A DNA stretch of 64,000 bases from Bacilli bacterium (GCA_024408335.1 JAKSVB010000004.1:52344-116343), one strand, 5' to 3'. Numbered from the stretch's first letter, positions 8,572 through 18,500 are shown. Notes: generated by a model not told the origin, from the sequence alone. A program made the numbers and translations.

Positions 8572-9280
8572 CAGAACGGCTCCTATCAAACGCTTTAGAA
8601 ATCATCGAATCAAATTGCCAAATTCCAATGTTCTTCCTCAGTGCTTCTCTAAATATATACTCAGGGGCTTTGCCATAAACGATAATTACGCATGGCTCAA
8701 TAGTTTGCACCAGCGCATCAACGCTATCTTTTAGCAGCCTTCTTGATTCTTTGTCTTGTAAGGCCCCTAATGTTCCAATCGCAACAATCTGATGCTTTTT
8801 CATTCCGGATAAGGCTAATTCGTATGTCCACTTATAAGTGGCTCTATAATTGACCACGACTGGAATGCCATATGTTGACAATATGTAGCCTACTTCTCGG
8901 CTTCTTGAAAGCGCATCAATCTGTTTGTAATTTGGGAAATTACCGTACACCGAATAATCAGGGCATACAACAAACATAAACTGTTTTAATTCCGAGATTA
9001 ATCTCGCTATTTCTTTGCTTGATCCATATTTAAGAGTCATATAGATGCCAGTACAACCATCGAACAAATTGTCGAACTCGTAAAAAACGAGCCCGCACTT
9101 CTTCTTGTTGAGACATTTGTTTCTACGAGACCAAAGGATCAACTCATCAGGTTTTTCTATCGTTATCTTTTCAATAGCAGGAACCTGATAAAAACCGGTA
9201 TTGAAATTTGCTTTATCTAGCTTATGAAATAAGAAAATGACTTTATCGCTTTTTCGAGGATAATTGACTCTAATATTCAT
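8555..9280 (-). CDS. DUF4417 domain protein (intact copy)
   Basis: 241 aa. The core has the features of DUF4417: FVVCPDYSVYGNFP, then GYILSTYGIPVVVNYRAT, the IVAIGTLGAL strand and VIIVYG near the C-terminus. DUF4417 is found in phages and mobile elements; its function is unknown. A strong ribosome site (AAAGGAGG) precedes ATG 9280. It leads a three-gene cassette with a toxin-like and an immunity-like gene. The same order recurs at 24.5-26.2 kb, where the DUF4417 gene is broken. Confidence 0.75.
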   Translation of the reverse strand: MNIRVNYPRKSDKVIFLFHKLDKANFNTGFYQVPAIEKITIEKPDELILWSRRNKCLNKKKCGLVFYEFDNLFDGCTGIYMTLKYGSSKEIARLISELKQFMFVVCPDYSVYGNFPNYKQIDALSRSREVGYILSTYGIPVVVNYRATYKWTYELALSGMKKHQIVAIGTLGALQDKESRRLLKDSVDALVQTIEPCVIIVYGKAPEYIFREALRKNIGIWQFDSMISKAFDRSRSDGNEG

Positions 9281-9327
9281 ATATTTCCTCCTTTTGCTTT
9301 TTTGGCATAGAGGCAGTTAACCGACTA

Positions 9328-9372
9328 CTAAAGCATAAAGGCATCAAAATATGATTCTATGTATTGAAGCAT
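9328..9372 (-). CDS. Possible 14-codon leader ORF upstream of DUF4417
   Basis: A perfect AAAGGAGG site lies 7 bp before an ATG that opens a 14-codon frame (MLQYIESYFDAFML). The strong ribosome site is the only support. It may be a leader peptide or a short toxin of a type I-like pair, since a strong plus-strand terminator of a possible antisense transcript sits upstream at 9440-9470. Confidence 0.3.
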   Translation of the reverse strand: MLQYIESYFDAFML

Positions 9373-9439
9373 AGTGCTACCTCCTTTCTTAAAGGTTGTG
9401 CTACAATACATTTGTCAGTGTTGCATTCGTAGCACTTAG

Positions 9440-9470
9440 CCTCCGCGACCGCGAATCGCGGAGGTTTTTT
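9440..9470 (+). terminator. Strong plus-strand terminator with no plus-strand gene before it
   Basis: CCTCCGCGA pairs perfectly with TCGCGGAGG around a 7-nt loop, followed by six T. All nearby genes are on the minus strand. It therefore implies a short plus-strand RNA, possibly started near TACAAT at about 9402. GTGCTAC at 9374 and 9398 and its complement at 9429-9435 lie in the same stretch. Confidence 0.75.
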
Positions 9471-9528
9471 GTCGCTGATGCGTTCTTGTTACGACAATTT
9501 TCAAGAACTTTATAATGGCCACTCCGCC

Positions 9529-10650
9529 TTAGACGGAGTGTCTATTAACGCTGAAATCGTTGTCTCTATACATTTTTTCGAGGTTATCACCTTTTCTAAA
9601 TTCTCTGTCAGACAACATGTAAACAGGCTTTATCGATTTCCCGTCATGAACGAAACAACAATCAGGTCTTGTGAATTCGTTAGAAAATAATCTTGTGTTG
9701 TGTGTTGTAAGTAGAATTTGTGCATTGCCTACTTTGTTTAACATAAGCGCTAAGTTTGCGGCAACATCAGAATGGTAATAAGCGTCGAACTCGTCAATCA
9801 AAACCATGGTCGCTTTTTCAAACTGCATAGACCAATAATATATGAGTTCCAAGGTGTGCGTTCCCGAAGAGGCGATGGAATCAAAAGGCACGACCCTATT
9901 GTTAAATTTGACACCTATCATCATTTGGCCAGAAAGATCCCTTAGAGGAATCAAATTATAATTTAGCCCTTGTTTTTTCAAGAAAGAAGCAAAGTCATCC
10001 AATTTGTTATTTGCTATGATTCTAGAATCAAGTGAATCAACGCCATTGGTGAAACCTAAGTATTGGTTACCGTGAATTAGGTTTTTGAAATAGAGCATCC
10101 CTCTCGCGAAATTTACCAACATGCTGATAGGACTATTCTCATCTTGAAGAGTATTGACTTTAAGAAATTTTACAAAAGATTGATTGTCAGCAAGCTGGAT
10201 CGATGCGATTCCAAAGTCCGCCCCTTCTAACGAACAGAATCTATGAGCAGCATCGGTGTGCGAATACTCAAGCACATGAACATCATTAACGAAGAGTTTC
10301 TCATATGAGATTTTATCCCAACCTGATTTCCCCCATTCATAAACAATTTTTGTGTCGCCAAATTTGAAGTGGAATTTGAATCTTGCTATTTTGTTATCGC
10401 TTCCGGCATAGAAATAAATGTTGTCAGGAACGATTTCCCTGTTACTGTCTGTTAAAATTGCGCTCAGTTCCATGAAAGCTAAGAGCAATGTGGATTTACC
10501 TGCTCCGTTTGGTCCATAGATTAATGCTTTATTGACTACTCCGCTTTTTATGAGTTCCTTATTAAAACCATATTGTTTTGTAGCGGATAGGTCATATATA
10601 AAGCAATTTTGGTATCCTCTGTAATTCTCAATTTCAATTTTAGTAATCAT
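9529..10650 (-). CDS. RecF/OLD-type AAA ATPase (AAA_15/AAA_21 class)
   Basis: 373 aa. Opens with IEIENYRGYQNC, typical of SMC/RecF-like ATPases, then Walker A GPNGAGKST (about residues 47-55), an ABC-like SSGTHTL segment (about 265), Walker B MVLIDEFDAYYH (about 285) and the H-loop LLTTHNT. Length and motifs fit the RloA/AbiL-like ATPases found in anti-phage loci. No TOPRIM nuclease domain is fused, and no partner nuclease is adjacent. It lies inside the interval flanked by 22-bp direct repeats. A 7-bp hairpin overlaps its stop codon at 9520-9540. Confidence 0.82.
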   Translation of the reverse strand: MITKIEIENYRGYQNCFIYDLSATKQYGFNKELIKSGVVNKALIYGPNGAGKSTLLLAFMELSAILTDSNREIVPDNIYFYAGSDNKIARFKFHFKFGDTKIVYEWGKSGWDKISYEKLFVNDVHVLEYSHTDAAHRFCSLEGADFGIASIQLADNQSFVKFLKVNTLQDENSPISMLVNFARGMLYFKNLIHGNQYLGFTNGVDSLDSRIIANNKLDDFASFLKKQGLNYNLIPLRDLSGQMMIGVKFNNRVVPFDSIASSGTHTLELIYYWSMQFEKATMVLIDEFDAYYHSDVAANLALMLNKVGNAQILLTTHNTRLFSNEFTRPDCCFVHDGKSIKPVYMLSDREFRKGDNLEKMYRDNDFSVNRHSV

Positions 10651-11029
10651 TGTTGTTCCTCACGGATAAGATTGTATCACCTGAAAAATATTTTACAACC
10701 CTTCTGTTAAATTTTTTACATCAATAACAATTAAGACAATTATCCCATCCCTTTGACTGTTTTGTCTCGCTTGTCGTGCAGATTACCAAACAGTAACTGA
10801 ATGGGTTTGTATTTAGAATTTTTGCCGTCGGGCTTCCAAATGATCGGCACAAACTGACCTCTTAATCACAAAAAAACGCTTTTAGGTGCGTTACAACCGT
10901 GCGAATATGTTTTAGGCCTCTATTCCGACCGTTTTTGAAAAGATTGTTATTGACGTGTGCATCATAATCCAACCAACGCCGCAACGGCAAAAGCCTTGTG
11001 GTCATATATTGGGTATGTTAGATGCGTCT
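10651..11029. other. 379-bp gap with a possible gene remnant
   Basis: No convincing gene. On the minus strand a GTG at 10850, after AAGAGGT, opens a 36-codon frame ending at 10740 (begins PIIWKPDGKNSKYKP). It may be a real small protein or a leftover C-terminus; I do not recognise it. A weak terminator is listed separately. Confidence 0.3.
10869..10892 (-). terminator. Weak terminator downstream of the nitroreductase
   Basis: On the minus strand AACGC and GCGTT form a 5-bp stem followed by seven T. It lies about 140 bp past the nitroreductase stop and could end the long defence-like operon. Confidence 0.45.
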
Positions 11030-11051
11030 TTATTCAATCACGATGACGTGG
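11030..11051. repeat. 22-bp direct repeat, right copy (within the nitroreductase 3' end)
   Basis: Identical to 7733-7754. It begins exactly at the nitroreductase stop codon. Integrating elements often use the 3' end of a gene and restore it on insertion, which is the pattern here. Confidence 0.7.
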
Positions 11052-11554
11052 CCTTCCATTCTTGGAGCTGGGTCTTTGATTCCTCCAGCGATATATCCAA
11101 GAGCGCAGTGCCCTACTCCTTCAAACTCTCCTTCGATACCATGTTCTTCTAAGAGTTTTTGATATTTGTCCATTTCGAATTCTTCTTTTGCTCTATGAAT
11201 CCAGATGCTTCCAAGTCCTAATGCGTGAGCGGCATTCATGAGGTTTCCCATCACTAACGCACCATCATAGATTGATGGAGCGAAGGCCTTGTCTCTAAGA
11301 ACCACAATGATTACTGGAGCACCATAGAATGGATCCATACCTTCCACTCCCATTATCTTAGCGTTATCCTTCATGAACTCATCTCTAAGTTCTTTGTTCT
11401 TAATGACAAGAAGTCTAGTTGCTTGTCTTCCCATAGCACTTGGAGCGTATGTACCTGCTTTGACGACTTCATTAAGGAGTTCTTCAGGGATTGGGTCTGG
11501 TTTGAAGGATCTGCAGGATCTTCTTTCTAATAAATCTTTGATTGTTTGGTTCAT
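11030..11554 (-). CDS. Nitroreductase family FMN oxidoreductase
   Basis: 174 aa from ATG 11554, which has AAGGAAA upstream. A longer frame to 11596 would add 14 residues and overlap the DUF2075 gene, and is less likely. Conserved FMN-binding features are RRSCRSF near the N-terminus, APSAMGRQ at about 40-47, and GLGSIWIH in the C-terminal half. The family uses NAD(P)H to reduce nitro compounds or quinones; the true substrate is unknown. It is the last gene after the helicase operon, 25 bp from the DUF2075 stop, and may be a chance neighbour. Its 3' end is duplicated at 7733. Confidence 0.88.
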   Translation of the reverse strand: MNQTIKDLLERRSCRSFKPDPIPEELLNEVVKAGTYAPSAMGRQATRLLVIKNKELRDEFMKDNAKIMGVEGMDPFYGAPVIIVVLRDKAFAPSIYDGALVMGNLMNAAHALGLGSIWIHRAKEEFEMDKYQKLLEEHGIEGEFEGVGHCALGYIAGGIKDPAPRMEGHVIVIE

Positions 11555-11579
11555 GGTGGTTTCCTTATCTTTTGTGTCT

Positions 11580-13445
11580 TTAAGCCATGTTACCACGGAC
11601 TAATCTAGCTTTAAGATAGTCTCTCAAAGCATCATCTTCGCAATAGATATAACAGCCCTTCAGCCCTCTAGTTAAGAGAACTTTATAAGTCCTTCTAATT
11701 AGTTTATCTGCTTCTTCATCAGATGTTGTTCTAAGCCTAATGCCACTTGAACCGTCATCTTTAGAAATAGCGTTTCTATTTGTCAAAACATGGCCGTCTT
11801 TGTAATACAAGTCCTTGCCGATGAAAACGCCAACGTAGTCAAACTCCATACCTTGACACGTATGAATGCATCCTACTTCTTCGAAAGAATTAGGATTAAC
11901 CGCCCAATGGTCATCGTTTTCTAAGTTCCATTTTGCCTGGAATCCATTAGGAAGCACGATGTCCCAATCGCCGCGTTTCTTTTTAACATTCCAATCATAA
12001 CAATATCCAGCAATCATCCTGGTCTTATTGTTGACTTTGTTATGTTCTCTAAGTTCATCTCTCATTTGAACAGGATCGTCGAAAACTTTGACATCCATTT
12101 TGTTGAACTCGAACGTATTATTTGCAGTCTGTTTTATTTCAAGCAAATCATTTAAAAAGGAAATGTATCCATCACTTCCATCGCATCTAAACTGCGAAAC
12201 AAGTTCATAAGGACTATGCACTACCGCGTTTTCTCTTCTTGCATACGCGATAATGGTGTCAACGTCATATTTATCGTTAACTGTGATTCTTTGATCGTCG
12301 TCTACGAAGAAAATTGAGACTCTCGCTGCTTTGATGGCATCTTCAAGCATGTCGTTGCCTTTATACTGATATGGCTTCTTTTGCATGCGATGCGCTTCAT
12401 CGAAGATACCAACATCCAACCCATTATTAATGGTGTTAGGCAAACACCATGGCGATTGAATTGCCTTTTGAAGATTCATCATCTTTTTTGCATTTCCCTT
12501 GGCCAAAAGATTTGCATAACACTTTCTAGGTGCCATGTTCTTTGTGATATATGAAGCATTTAGTTTCAAATCGATAATGCATCTAGCCAAAACGTTGATT
12601 GCTAAAACCGACTTTCCAGTTCCAGGGCCGCCTGTGATTATTATCACGTGCTTTTTATTATCTTTTTCGGATTCTTTTATCGCTTTCATTATCTTGTCAT
12701 AAGCGACAACTTGTTCATCGATCATATGGAATTCTTGGTTGCCACAAAGCATCGAATCCAAAGCGTCTTGAAGCGATTTGGTTGGTCTAAGTCTGCCTTC
12801 TTCGATTTTGTACAAAAGCGAGCCATCTTCGGCCTTCAAATGAATGTATTGTTTGATGAAATCCCTCATCTTCAAAACATCATTTTTCAAGAAAACAGGC
12901 GCTTCATCGGTCCATTCTTTGTATATATCATCTTCTATGACAGGGCGATAACTTTCAGTCATATTGTGAAGGTAGGCACATGGTTTTAAGGTGTCATTGT
13001 TCACGTGCTCATCATCGCAATAATCTAGAATAAGACGTTTATATGAATATGCTTGATACGATGGGTGTGCGACAGGCTCGTTCTTTTTCAAATCAGACAT
13101 TATTGAATGGTCACAATTATTGTCAACCTTTTCAACTTTAGCCCATTGTTTTAATTCAACAATGACCGTATTGTCGGTAGCGCCATCATTGCCCATTATC
13201 ATGAAGTCGACTCTTTTTGATGTTTGTGGGATGTTATATTCAATCGCAACTTGGCAGTCTGGGTCAAAATAAGTGTCATCCAAAACATCCTTCATAAAAT
13301 GAAGGGAGTTATTCCATGAATTAATCTCCCCAGAGGATCCTCCCCCTATTCCTTTTGCTCTTAGGTTTTCTAAAAGGATATCGACCATCATGTTTAAAGT
13401 GACATGATTTCTAAATGCGCTTAATGAATCGTTGTAAACAATCAT
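11580..13445 (-). CDS. PD-(D/E)XK nuclease - DUF2075 helicase fusion
   Basis: 621 aa. Residues 50-105 hold a nuclease-like core with Asp80 (RVDFMIMG) and the pair Glu97-Lys99 (VIVELKQW). The rest is a superfamily 1-like DUF2075 ATPase: Walker A TGGPGTGKS (about 271-279), Walker B GIFDEAHRMQ (about 345), VSQFRCDGSDG and the C-terminal TRGLKGCYIY arginine-finger motif. DUF2075 proteins are related to Schlafen-type helicases and common in defence islands. Its ATG overlaps the stop of the MazG-like gene as ATGA. I expect cleavage or unwinding of nucleic acid driven by ATP (inference). Confidence 0.85.
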   Translation of the reverse strand: MIVYNDSLSAFRNHVTLNMMVDILLENLRAKGIGGGSSGEINSWNNSLHFMKDVLDDTYFDPDCQVAIEYNIPQTSKRVDFMIMGNDGATDNTVIVELKQWAKVEKVDNNCDHSIMSDLKKNEPVAHPSYQAYSYKRLILDYCDDEHVNNDTLKPCAYLHNMTESYRPVIEDDIYKEWTDEAPVFLKNDVLKMRDFIKQYIHLKAEDGSLLYKIEEGRLRPTKSLQDALDSMLCGNQEFHMIDEQVVAYDKIMKAIKESEKDNKKHVIIITGGPGTGKSVLAINVLARCIIDLKLNASYITKNMAPRKCYANLLAKGNAKKMMNLQKAIQSPWCLPNTINNGLDVGIFDEAHRMQKKPYQYKGNDMLEDAIKAARVSIFFVDDDQRITVNDKYDVDTIIAYARRENAVVHSPYELVSQFRCDGSDGYISFLNDLLEIKQTANNTFEFNKMDVKVFDDPVQMRDELREHNKVNNKTRMIAGYCYDWNVKKKRGDWDIVLPNGFQAKWNLENDDHWAVNPNSFEEVGCIHTCQGMEFDYVGVFIGKDLYYKDGHVLTNRNAISKDDGSSGIRLRTTSDEEADKLIRRTYKVLLTRGLKGCYIYCEDDALRDYLKARLVRGNMA

Positions 13446-13762
13446 AGTTTTGTATACTTGTCAGCCTTTCCTTTAGCTTTCTCTACAGGGTACTTCGCTT
13501 CGTTTTGGTCCATTTTTGAATTGATGATCTCATCTTCATCAAGGCCTAACTTATCTAACATATTTCTACAATAAACAAGGACATCCGCCAATTCTTCTTT
13601 GACCTCGTTCAGATCATAATTGTCATCGGACCATTGGAAACACTCTAATAGTTCATTCGCCTCAATGCTTATGGATTTTGCCAAATTGGCTGGACTATGA
13701 AATTGATCCCAATCTCTGTCCTCTGAAAATTTTCTGATTCTATTAATTGTTTCCTGTTTCAT
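13442..13762 (-). CDS. MazG-like nucleotide pyrophosphohydrolase
   Basis: 106 aa. All-alpha NTP-PPase with the acidic metal-binding set: EANELLECFQW, then EVKEELADVLVYC, which supplies the ExxE...ExxD residues. It hydrolyses a (d)NTP to the monophosphate and PPi. ATG 13762 follows AGGTG by 6 bp and is preferred to a GTG at 13771. The gene overlaps DUF1810 by about 20 bp and DUF2075 by 4 bp, so it is embedded in the helicase operon. A nucleotide-clearing role during phage stress is plausible but unproven. Confidence 0.88.
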   Translation of the reverse strand: MKQETINRIRKFSEDRDWDQFHSPANLAKSISIEANELLECFQWSDDNYDLNEVKEELADVLVYCRNMLDKLGLDEDEIINSKMDQNEAKYPVEKAKGKADKYTKL

Positions 13763-14189
13763 ACGAAACACCTGCTTTCCTCACTAATTGTAATGTACGT
13801 TGATTGAGTTCGCCATCGTAAAACTTCTTTAAGACATCAGAGAAGATTTGTTCTTTTGTCGCCTCCAAAAACAAGGTCATACTCGATTTGAGTTTCAAGT
13901 AGTCAATATAACCAAAGATATCTAATGCCGATTTACCTTCAATCGATAATAAGCAAAGGCAAATCTTAGTTAAGTTACCTCTTAGGTAATCGTTGTTCCA
14001 ATATGCCTTTGCTTCTTCTACTGATTCGATTCCATAGTAGATGGCGTAGTCACTAAAACCTAAGCCTTTAATCTGCGGAAAAATGTACCACATCCAGTGG
14101 GTTTGTTTTTCTCCGTTCTGGATTTCTTTGTATGCTTGCTCAAAGTCTCTTTCTTGAGCGGTTATGAAACGTTCTAGATTATAAGTCAT
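13743..14189 (-). CDS. DUF1810 family protein
   Basis: 148 aa. Recognisable DUF1810 features: RFITAQERDFEQAYKEI at the N-terminus, then HWMWYIFPQIKGLG, the Tyr-rich block and a C-terminal segment LFLEA with a long helix. The family is all-helical and has been linked to calpastatin-like or NAD-related functions without firm proof. It starts 2 bp after the stop of the zinc-ribbon nuclease, has no own ribosome site (TAATAATG) and so relies on translational coupling. Confidence 0.85.
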   Translation of the reverse strand: MTYNLERFITAQERDFEQAYKEIQNGEKQTHWMWYIFPQIKGLGFSDYAIYYGIESVEEAKAYWNNDYLRGNLTKICLCLLSIEGKSALDIFGYIDYLKLKSSMTLFLEATKEQIFSDVLKKFYDGELNQRTLQLVRKAGVSYETGNN

Positions 14190-14191
14190 TA

Positions 14192-14929
14192 TTATTCGTT
14201 AACTTGGCCAGGCTTAAAGAAATCGAGTTTTCTCTTGAGAGCGGTGTTGAGGTCAAACATATCCTTCTCGGTTGTGCAAATCACAGTTATGCCGAGTTTC
14301 TTGTAACACTCAATCTTATACTTTTTGCTCTCTGTATATTTGATATTGTTCTCGTTATATCCCCAGTGTTCGATAAAAACATCGACACCCTTGCCATTGT
14401 AGTTTGGAAGGAAGAAGTCAGGATGCAAATCGTGAGCAGGATTTGAATCGATTGGAAGAGCTCTCTCGTAAGCGTGAGGGATGCCCATTTGGAAAAGATA
14501 ATTGTCGATTAAGAATTCTGATTTGCTCTTGACGATATGGCCATCGTTGCAAGTGAACTGGCCTTCGTATGCGTCGTTCATGAGTTCAAAGTTAACACAG
14601 TTTGTAACTTCGATAAGGAGTTTCTTGTCTTTGTATTTGTGATAGCAAGAAGGGCAGAAAAAGAATCCAGGTTCAACTTCTCTTCCACAAGCGATGCACT
14701 TGCAGACCTTTTTCAAATCTTTTGATGGTTCTGCTTTCTTTGGCTCAACATAGTCTTTGTTCAAGATCTTCTTTGTCTTTGAGTCTTCAAACAAACCTTT
14801 TTCGTTTAAGACTATTTCTCCAGCTTTCAAAGCGTCTGCGTGTTTACCACAGAGTTTGTCTTTTCTGGCGTTTCCCATATACACGCGGGTTGGTTGGCCA
14901 CAGATTGGGCAAAGATTCTTCTCTTCCAT
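14192..14929 (-). CDS. Zinc-ribbon protein with a PD-(D/E)XK nuclease-like domain
   Basis: 245 aa. The N-terminus has two metal sites: CPICGQ...CGKH (residues 7-28) and CKCIACG...CPSC (about 75-96). From residue 130 a nuclease-like fold follows: SKSEFLIDNYLFQMGI, then HDLHPDFFLP, VDVFIEHWG and a basic YKIECYKKLG helix, matching the Vsr/DUF559-like pattern with Asp, Glu-His and Lys. It probably binds and cuts nucleic acid. AGGAG lies 10 bp before ATG 14929. It sits between the coiled-coil gene (21-bp gap) and DUF1810 (2-bp gap). Confidence 0.72.
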   Translation of the reverse strand: MEEKNLCPICGQPTRVYMGNARKDKLCGKHADALKAGEIVLNEKGLFEDSKTKKILNKDYVEPKKAEPSKDLKKVCKCIACGREVEPGFFFCPSCYHKYKDKKLLIEVTNCVNFELMNDAYEGQFTCNDGHIVKSKSEFLIDNYLFQMGIPHAYERALPIDSNPAHDLHPDFFLPNYNGKGVDVFIEHWGYNENNIKYTESKKYKIECYKKLGITVICTTEKDMFDLNTALKRKLDFFKPGQVNE

Positions 14930-14950
14930 ATGACGATACTCCTAACTTTT

Positions 14951-15589
14951 TTATTGCTCTTTTTTGGATGGCTCGCTCTTTCTTTCTAAGTCGAGCTTAG
15001 ATTTAAATGCCTTATTTTTAACTTGAACGTTTTCAATGAGGGAATCAATTACTTCGTTAATGAAGTTTGCTTTGAGTTCTTCTTGTCCTTCAACGAAAAG
15101 TTTATACAAGTCAGTTTTCTTTAGTGACTCTATGCTGCTATCAGTATTTTCAAAAAAGACTTTATCGTTTTCTAGTTTCTTTTGAAAGTTAACAAGTTCT
15201 ACTTCGATTGCGGTTTGTCTCTTTTGGAATTGATCGACACTCTTCTTGAGTTCTTCGTAAGCTGCCAAAGATTCTCCTAAGTTCAAGAATCTCTTTTCCA
15301 AGTCAGAAAGCGAATCGGTTGCAGCCTCAATCTTCTTACCTATTTCTGAGACGCTTTTAGAGTTTTGATCTAAATCGCCTTTGCCTTTTTCGACTAGTGA
15401 AAGCAATGAATTAGTTGCCTCTTTGAGGTCGCTAATTTGTTTTCTTAACTCTTCTACTTTCGTTTTGCCATCACTAACGAGTTCTTGAAATTCGTTAGAT
15501 TTATCGGTTATTGCGATCTGGTACTTGTTGTTCGTTTCTTTTAATTCGTCAACTAAGGCACCTATTTGTTTGATTAGTTCCTCATTCAT
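14951..15589 (-). CDS. Coiled-coil protein linked to the RecQ fusion
   Basis: 212 aa. From residue 5 to about 160 the sequence is almost continuous heptad-like coiled coil, rich in Glu, Lys, Ser and Leu. The C-terminal 50 residues are basic (KSKLDLERKSEPSKKEQ). No signal peptide or membrane segment, so it is cytoplasmic. The ATG overlaps the RecQ-fusion stop as ATGA, which argues for a stoichiometric partner of the helicase. I do not recognise a family. Confidence 0.75.
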   Translation of the reverse strand: MNEELIKQIGALVDELKETNNKYQIAITDKSNEFQELVSDGKTKVEELRKQISDLKEATNSLLSLVEKGKGDLDQNSKSVSEIGKKIEAATDSLSDLEKRFLNLGESLAAYEELKKSVDQFQKRQTAIEVELVNFQKKLENDKVFFENTDSSIESLKKTDLYKLFVEGQEELKANFINEVIDSLIENVQVKNKAFKSKLDLERKSEPSKKEQ

Positions 15590-18500
15590 AAGAGTTCCTC
15601 CACCGCATTAATTGCTTCTTTCATTTTTCTTATCGTTGTTTTTAGGTTTCTATAAGTAGTGAATTCCTCGTATTCTCTTCTTGGTAGCCTGCTTATCATC
15701 GCACCCAAGAACGGTGATGAGAAGAATTCTGGTTTCTCATCCACGAAGAAACAAAGAATCGATTTTGTTTGCCCTATGGAAAGAGGCATCCTGCTAATTT
15801 GCTCGAGGATTTCTTCTATGCCTTCCTTTGAGATGTTCCCCATTTCATTAAACGCTAACGAAAGTCTACTTCTACCATTAACATCTTCAAAGTTATCTAA
15901 CATCAGGTATACAAATGCCGTAATGAAGTTGACCGCTAATTGGTCTGGGTAGTCTTCAATGAACCTAGCAAGTTGGTCTTTTAGAACTTCAAGGCCGTTA
16001 GACTGCAAGGCATCGAACCATAGATGATACTGCAAAGGGTTTTTAATGGATTTTTCTAATACCTCATTTTGAGCAAAATAGTTCTCGATTCTAGAGGCAA
16101 AAGATTCGGAGTTCTCAAAATCACGCACCATCTCGTAAAGAGTCCTTAACGAACTCCAGCGGTGTTTATAGAAGTTTTCGAAATTCCAATCGTTAAGCAA
16201 ATAGACGGCTTCTCCAAACGAGTTGGCTTTTTCTTTATACGATGACTCGTATTGGTTTATGTACAAATGGAGATTCTCGGTGATTTCCTTTGGTGAAGAA
16301 ATCTCTCTATACTTGAGCTTTGATATTATTGGGTCATCAAGAGAGTTTCCGTAATTCTTGCTCCACAAAGTAACAGCCTTTAATAAATAGAGTTTGTACA
16401 GAGCTTTCTCAAAGAAGTTTTCAAAGCTTGCTAAATCCTTTATCATCTTTTTCTTCCCGTCTTTGCCTGTTACAAACTTATAAAAGCGCTTATCCACCAC
16501 TTTATATTGAAGCAATGCATCAAAGGCTTCCGATAATTTGAAGGTAGTCTTTCCGTCTGACAAGAATTTAGCTACCGCTAAAACGAACTCAGATTCTTTT
16601 TCAGGATCCTCGTTGCTTAGAGCGATAAGGTTCAATTGTTTTGCGATGCAGCCAAAGTCAGATTGTTTAGAAAAGTTTTTAATCATGGAAGGTCTTGGTA
16701 ACGAAGAAAAAAGGATTTGAGTTTGAGTCTTTGATTCAAACGCATCTTCAAAAAGAATTGTGCAAACGGAATTCTTGCCATCTCTTCCTGCTCTTCCCAT
16801 TTCTTGATATGCGCTTTCGACAGAAGAAGAAAAATCAACGTGAATTGTTTCTCTGATGTCAGGTATGTCTAATCCCATGCCGAAAGCTTTTGTGGCGATC
16901 ATTGTGTTCGTCTCGCCATTAGAGAAGTTGATAAGGAGTTTCCTTTTCTTTTCTCCGCTATCTGGACCGATACACGTTTCTGGCTTGATGGTGCTATCTC
17001 CAACAAAAAGAGATTTGACTTCGTCGGTATCTTTTTTATACGGAACGAAGACCAACGTCTTTTTTCCTTCATCGACATTCGCTTTAACCATTTCAAGGAG
17101 TTGCTTGTTTTTATCCTCTTCCCCTTTATAATTCACGACTCTAAAGAAAAGTTCTGGTCTTTTTACGCTGGAACTTCTTATAACGTCAACATTCGTTTTT
17201 AGTTTCGAAAACTCTCTAGTGATATCGTAAGTGACTCTTGGCGATGAAGTCGCTGATGTGCCCATAAGTAAAGAATGCTCACTGATGCCGACCTTTTTTA
17301 AGAACGAGAAAAGAAGCAAATATGATGTTCTGAAATCGTGTCCCCATTCGGAAAGACAATGGACTTCATCCAAAACAATCTGAGAAACCTTTGGCGATAG
17401 TTTGGTGATGATTTTTTCGAACTTTTCGTTGAAGAACCTTTCTGGCGCTACATAAGTGATTTTGGATTGCTCATTTTCAAAAATATCCATCGAGCTTCTT
17501 CCGACGGTGGTTGAATTGATGTAATAGGCTGTATTGATTAGGTTTCTAGAATAGAGATTGGTGCATTGGTCCTGCATAAGTAACGTTAGAGGGCTTATCA
17601 CTATCGATAATCCAGGAGTTAAGAAGCTCACAAGTTGGAAACAAACGGATTTGCCGCTTCCAGTTGGCAAAAGGCCAACAACACCTTGATCGCTTTGAAG
17701 TCCGTTTATGATGATTTCTGCCTGTTTTGGTCTAAAGTCTTTATGGCCAAAGAGGTACTCTAAAAAGAACTTCAAAGAAGGAATGTATTTATCGTCGCTC
17801 CCTTTTAAATGGGAATAGTCGATTTTCCCATAGGCTACTTTGTAATGATTCTTATATCTAGGATAGTGTTCTAAGCCATTGTTCACGTCTCTTAACGGAT
17901 AGAAGAAATAGTCATTTCTTATTCTGATTTCTCTAGGGTATCTTTTAAAGATTTCCTCGTCATATAAAACGTCACAACTGACGTCTATCTTAAGAGCTTG
18001 TTCATCGGTAAACTCAGTAACTATTCTTGCGTTAGATATATCTAATTCTTTTTCAATGCCAGCAAGGAAACACAATTCGTCATGAAGTTTTTTGAAATCG
18101 GTCAAAGCCGCTTTGACCGATCTTTCAGTTACGCCTTCTGCCTCAAGAATCTCTATAGGATGGTTATTCTTAAAGTAGCCTTTCTCAAGGAACATCAAAA
18201 GAGCCGCTTGGATTCTAAAGGCGACGATGTATTCAGCCTCAAAAAGATACAAAGAAGACTTGAATCTATTTTTCGAAAGACTGAGGTCTTCGTTTTCTTT
18301 TTCAATTGCTTTTCTAATTCTTGCTATCGCACTAGAAAGATCTTTTTCATTAAAACTAGCGGGAATTCTTATTACATTATCAACGCCCATTCGTTTAAGC
18401 TCATCGTCTCTTCTAATGTCGTTTACAATGTTGTCCTTGAGTTTGTGCTGAGCGCCATCGATTTCAATTACGACTTTATGAACTGGGTCATAGAAATCGA

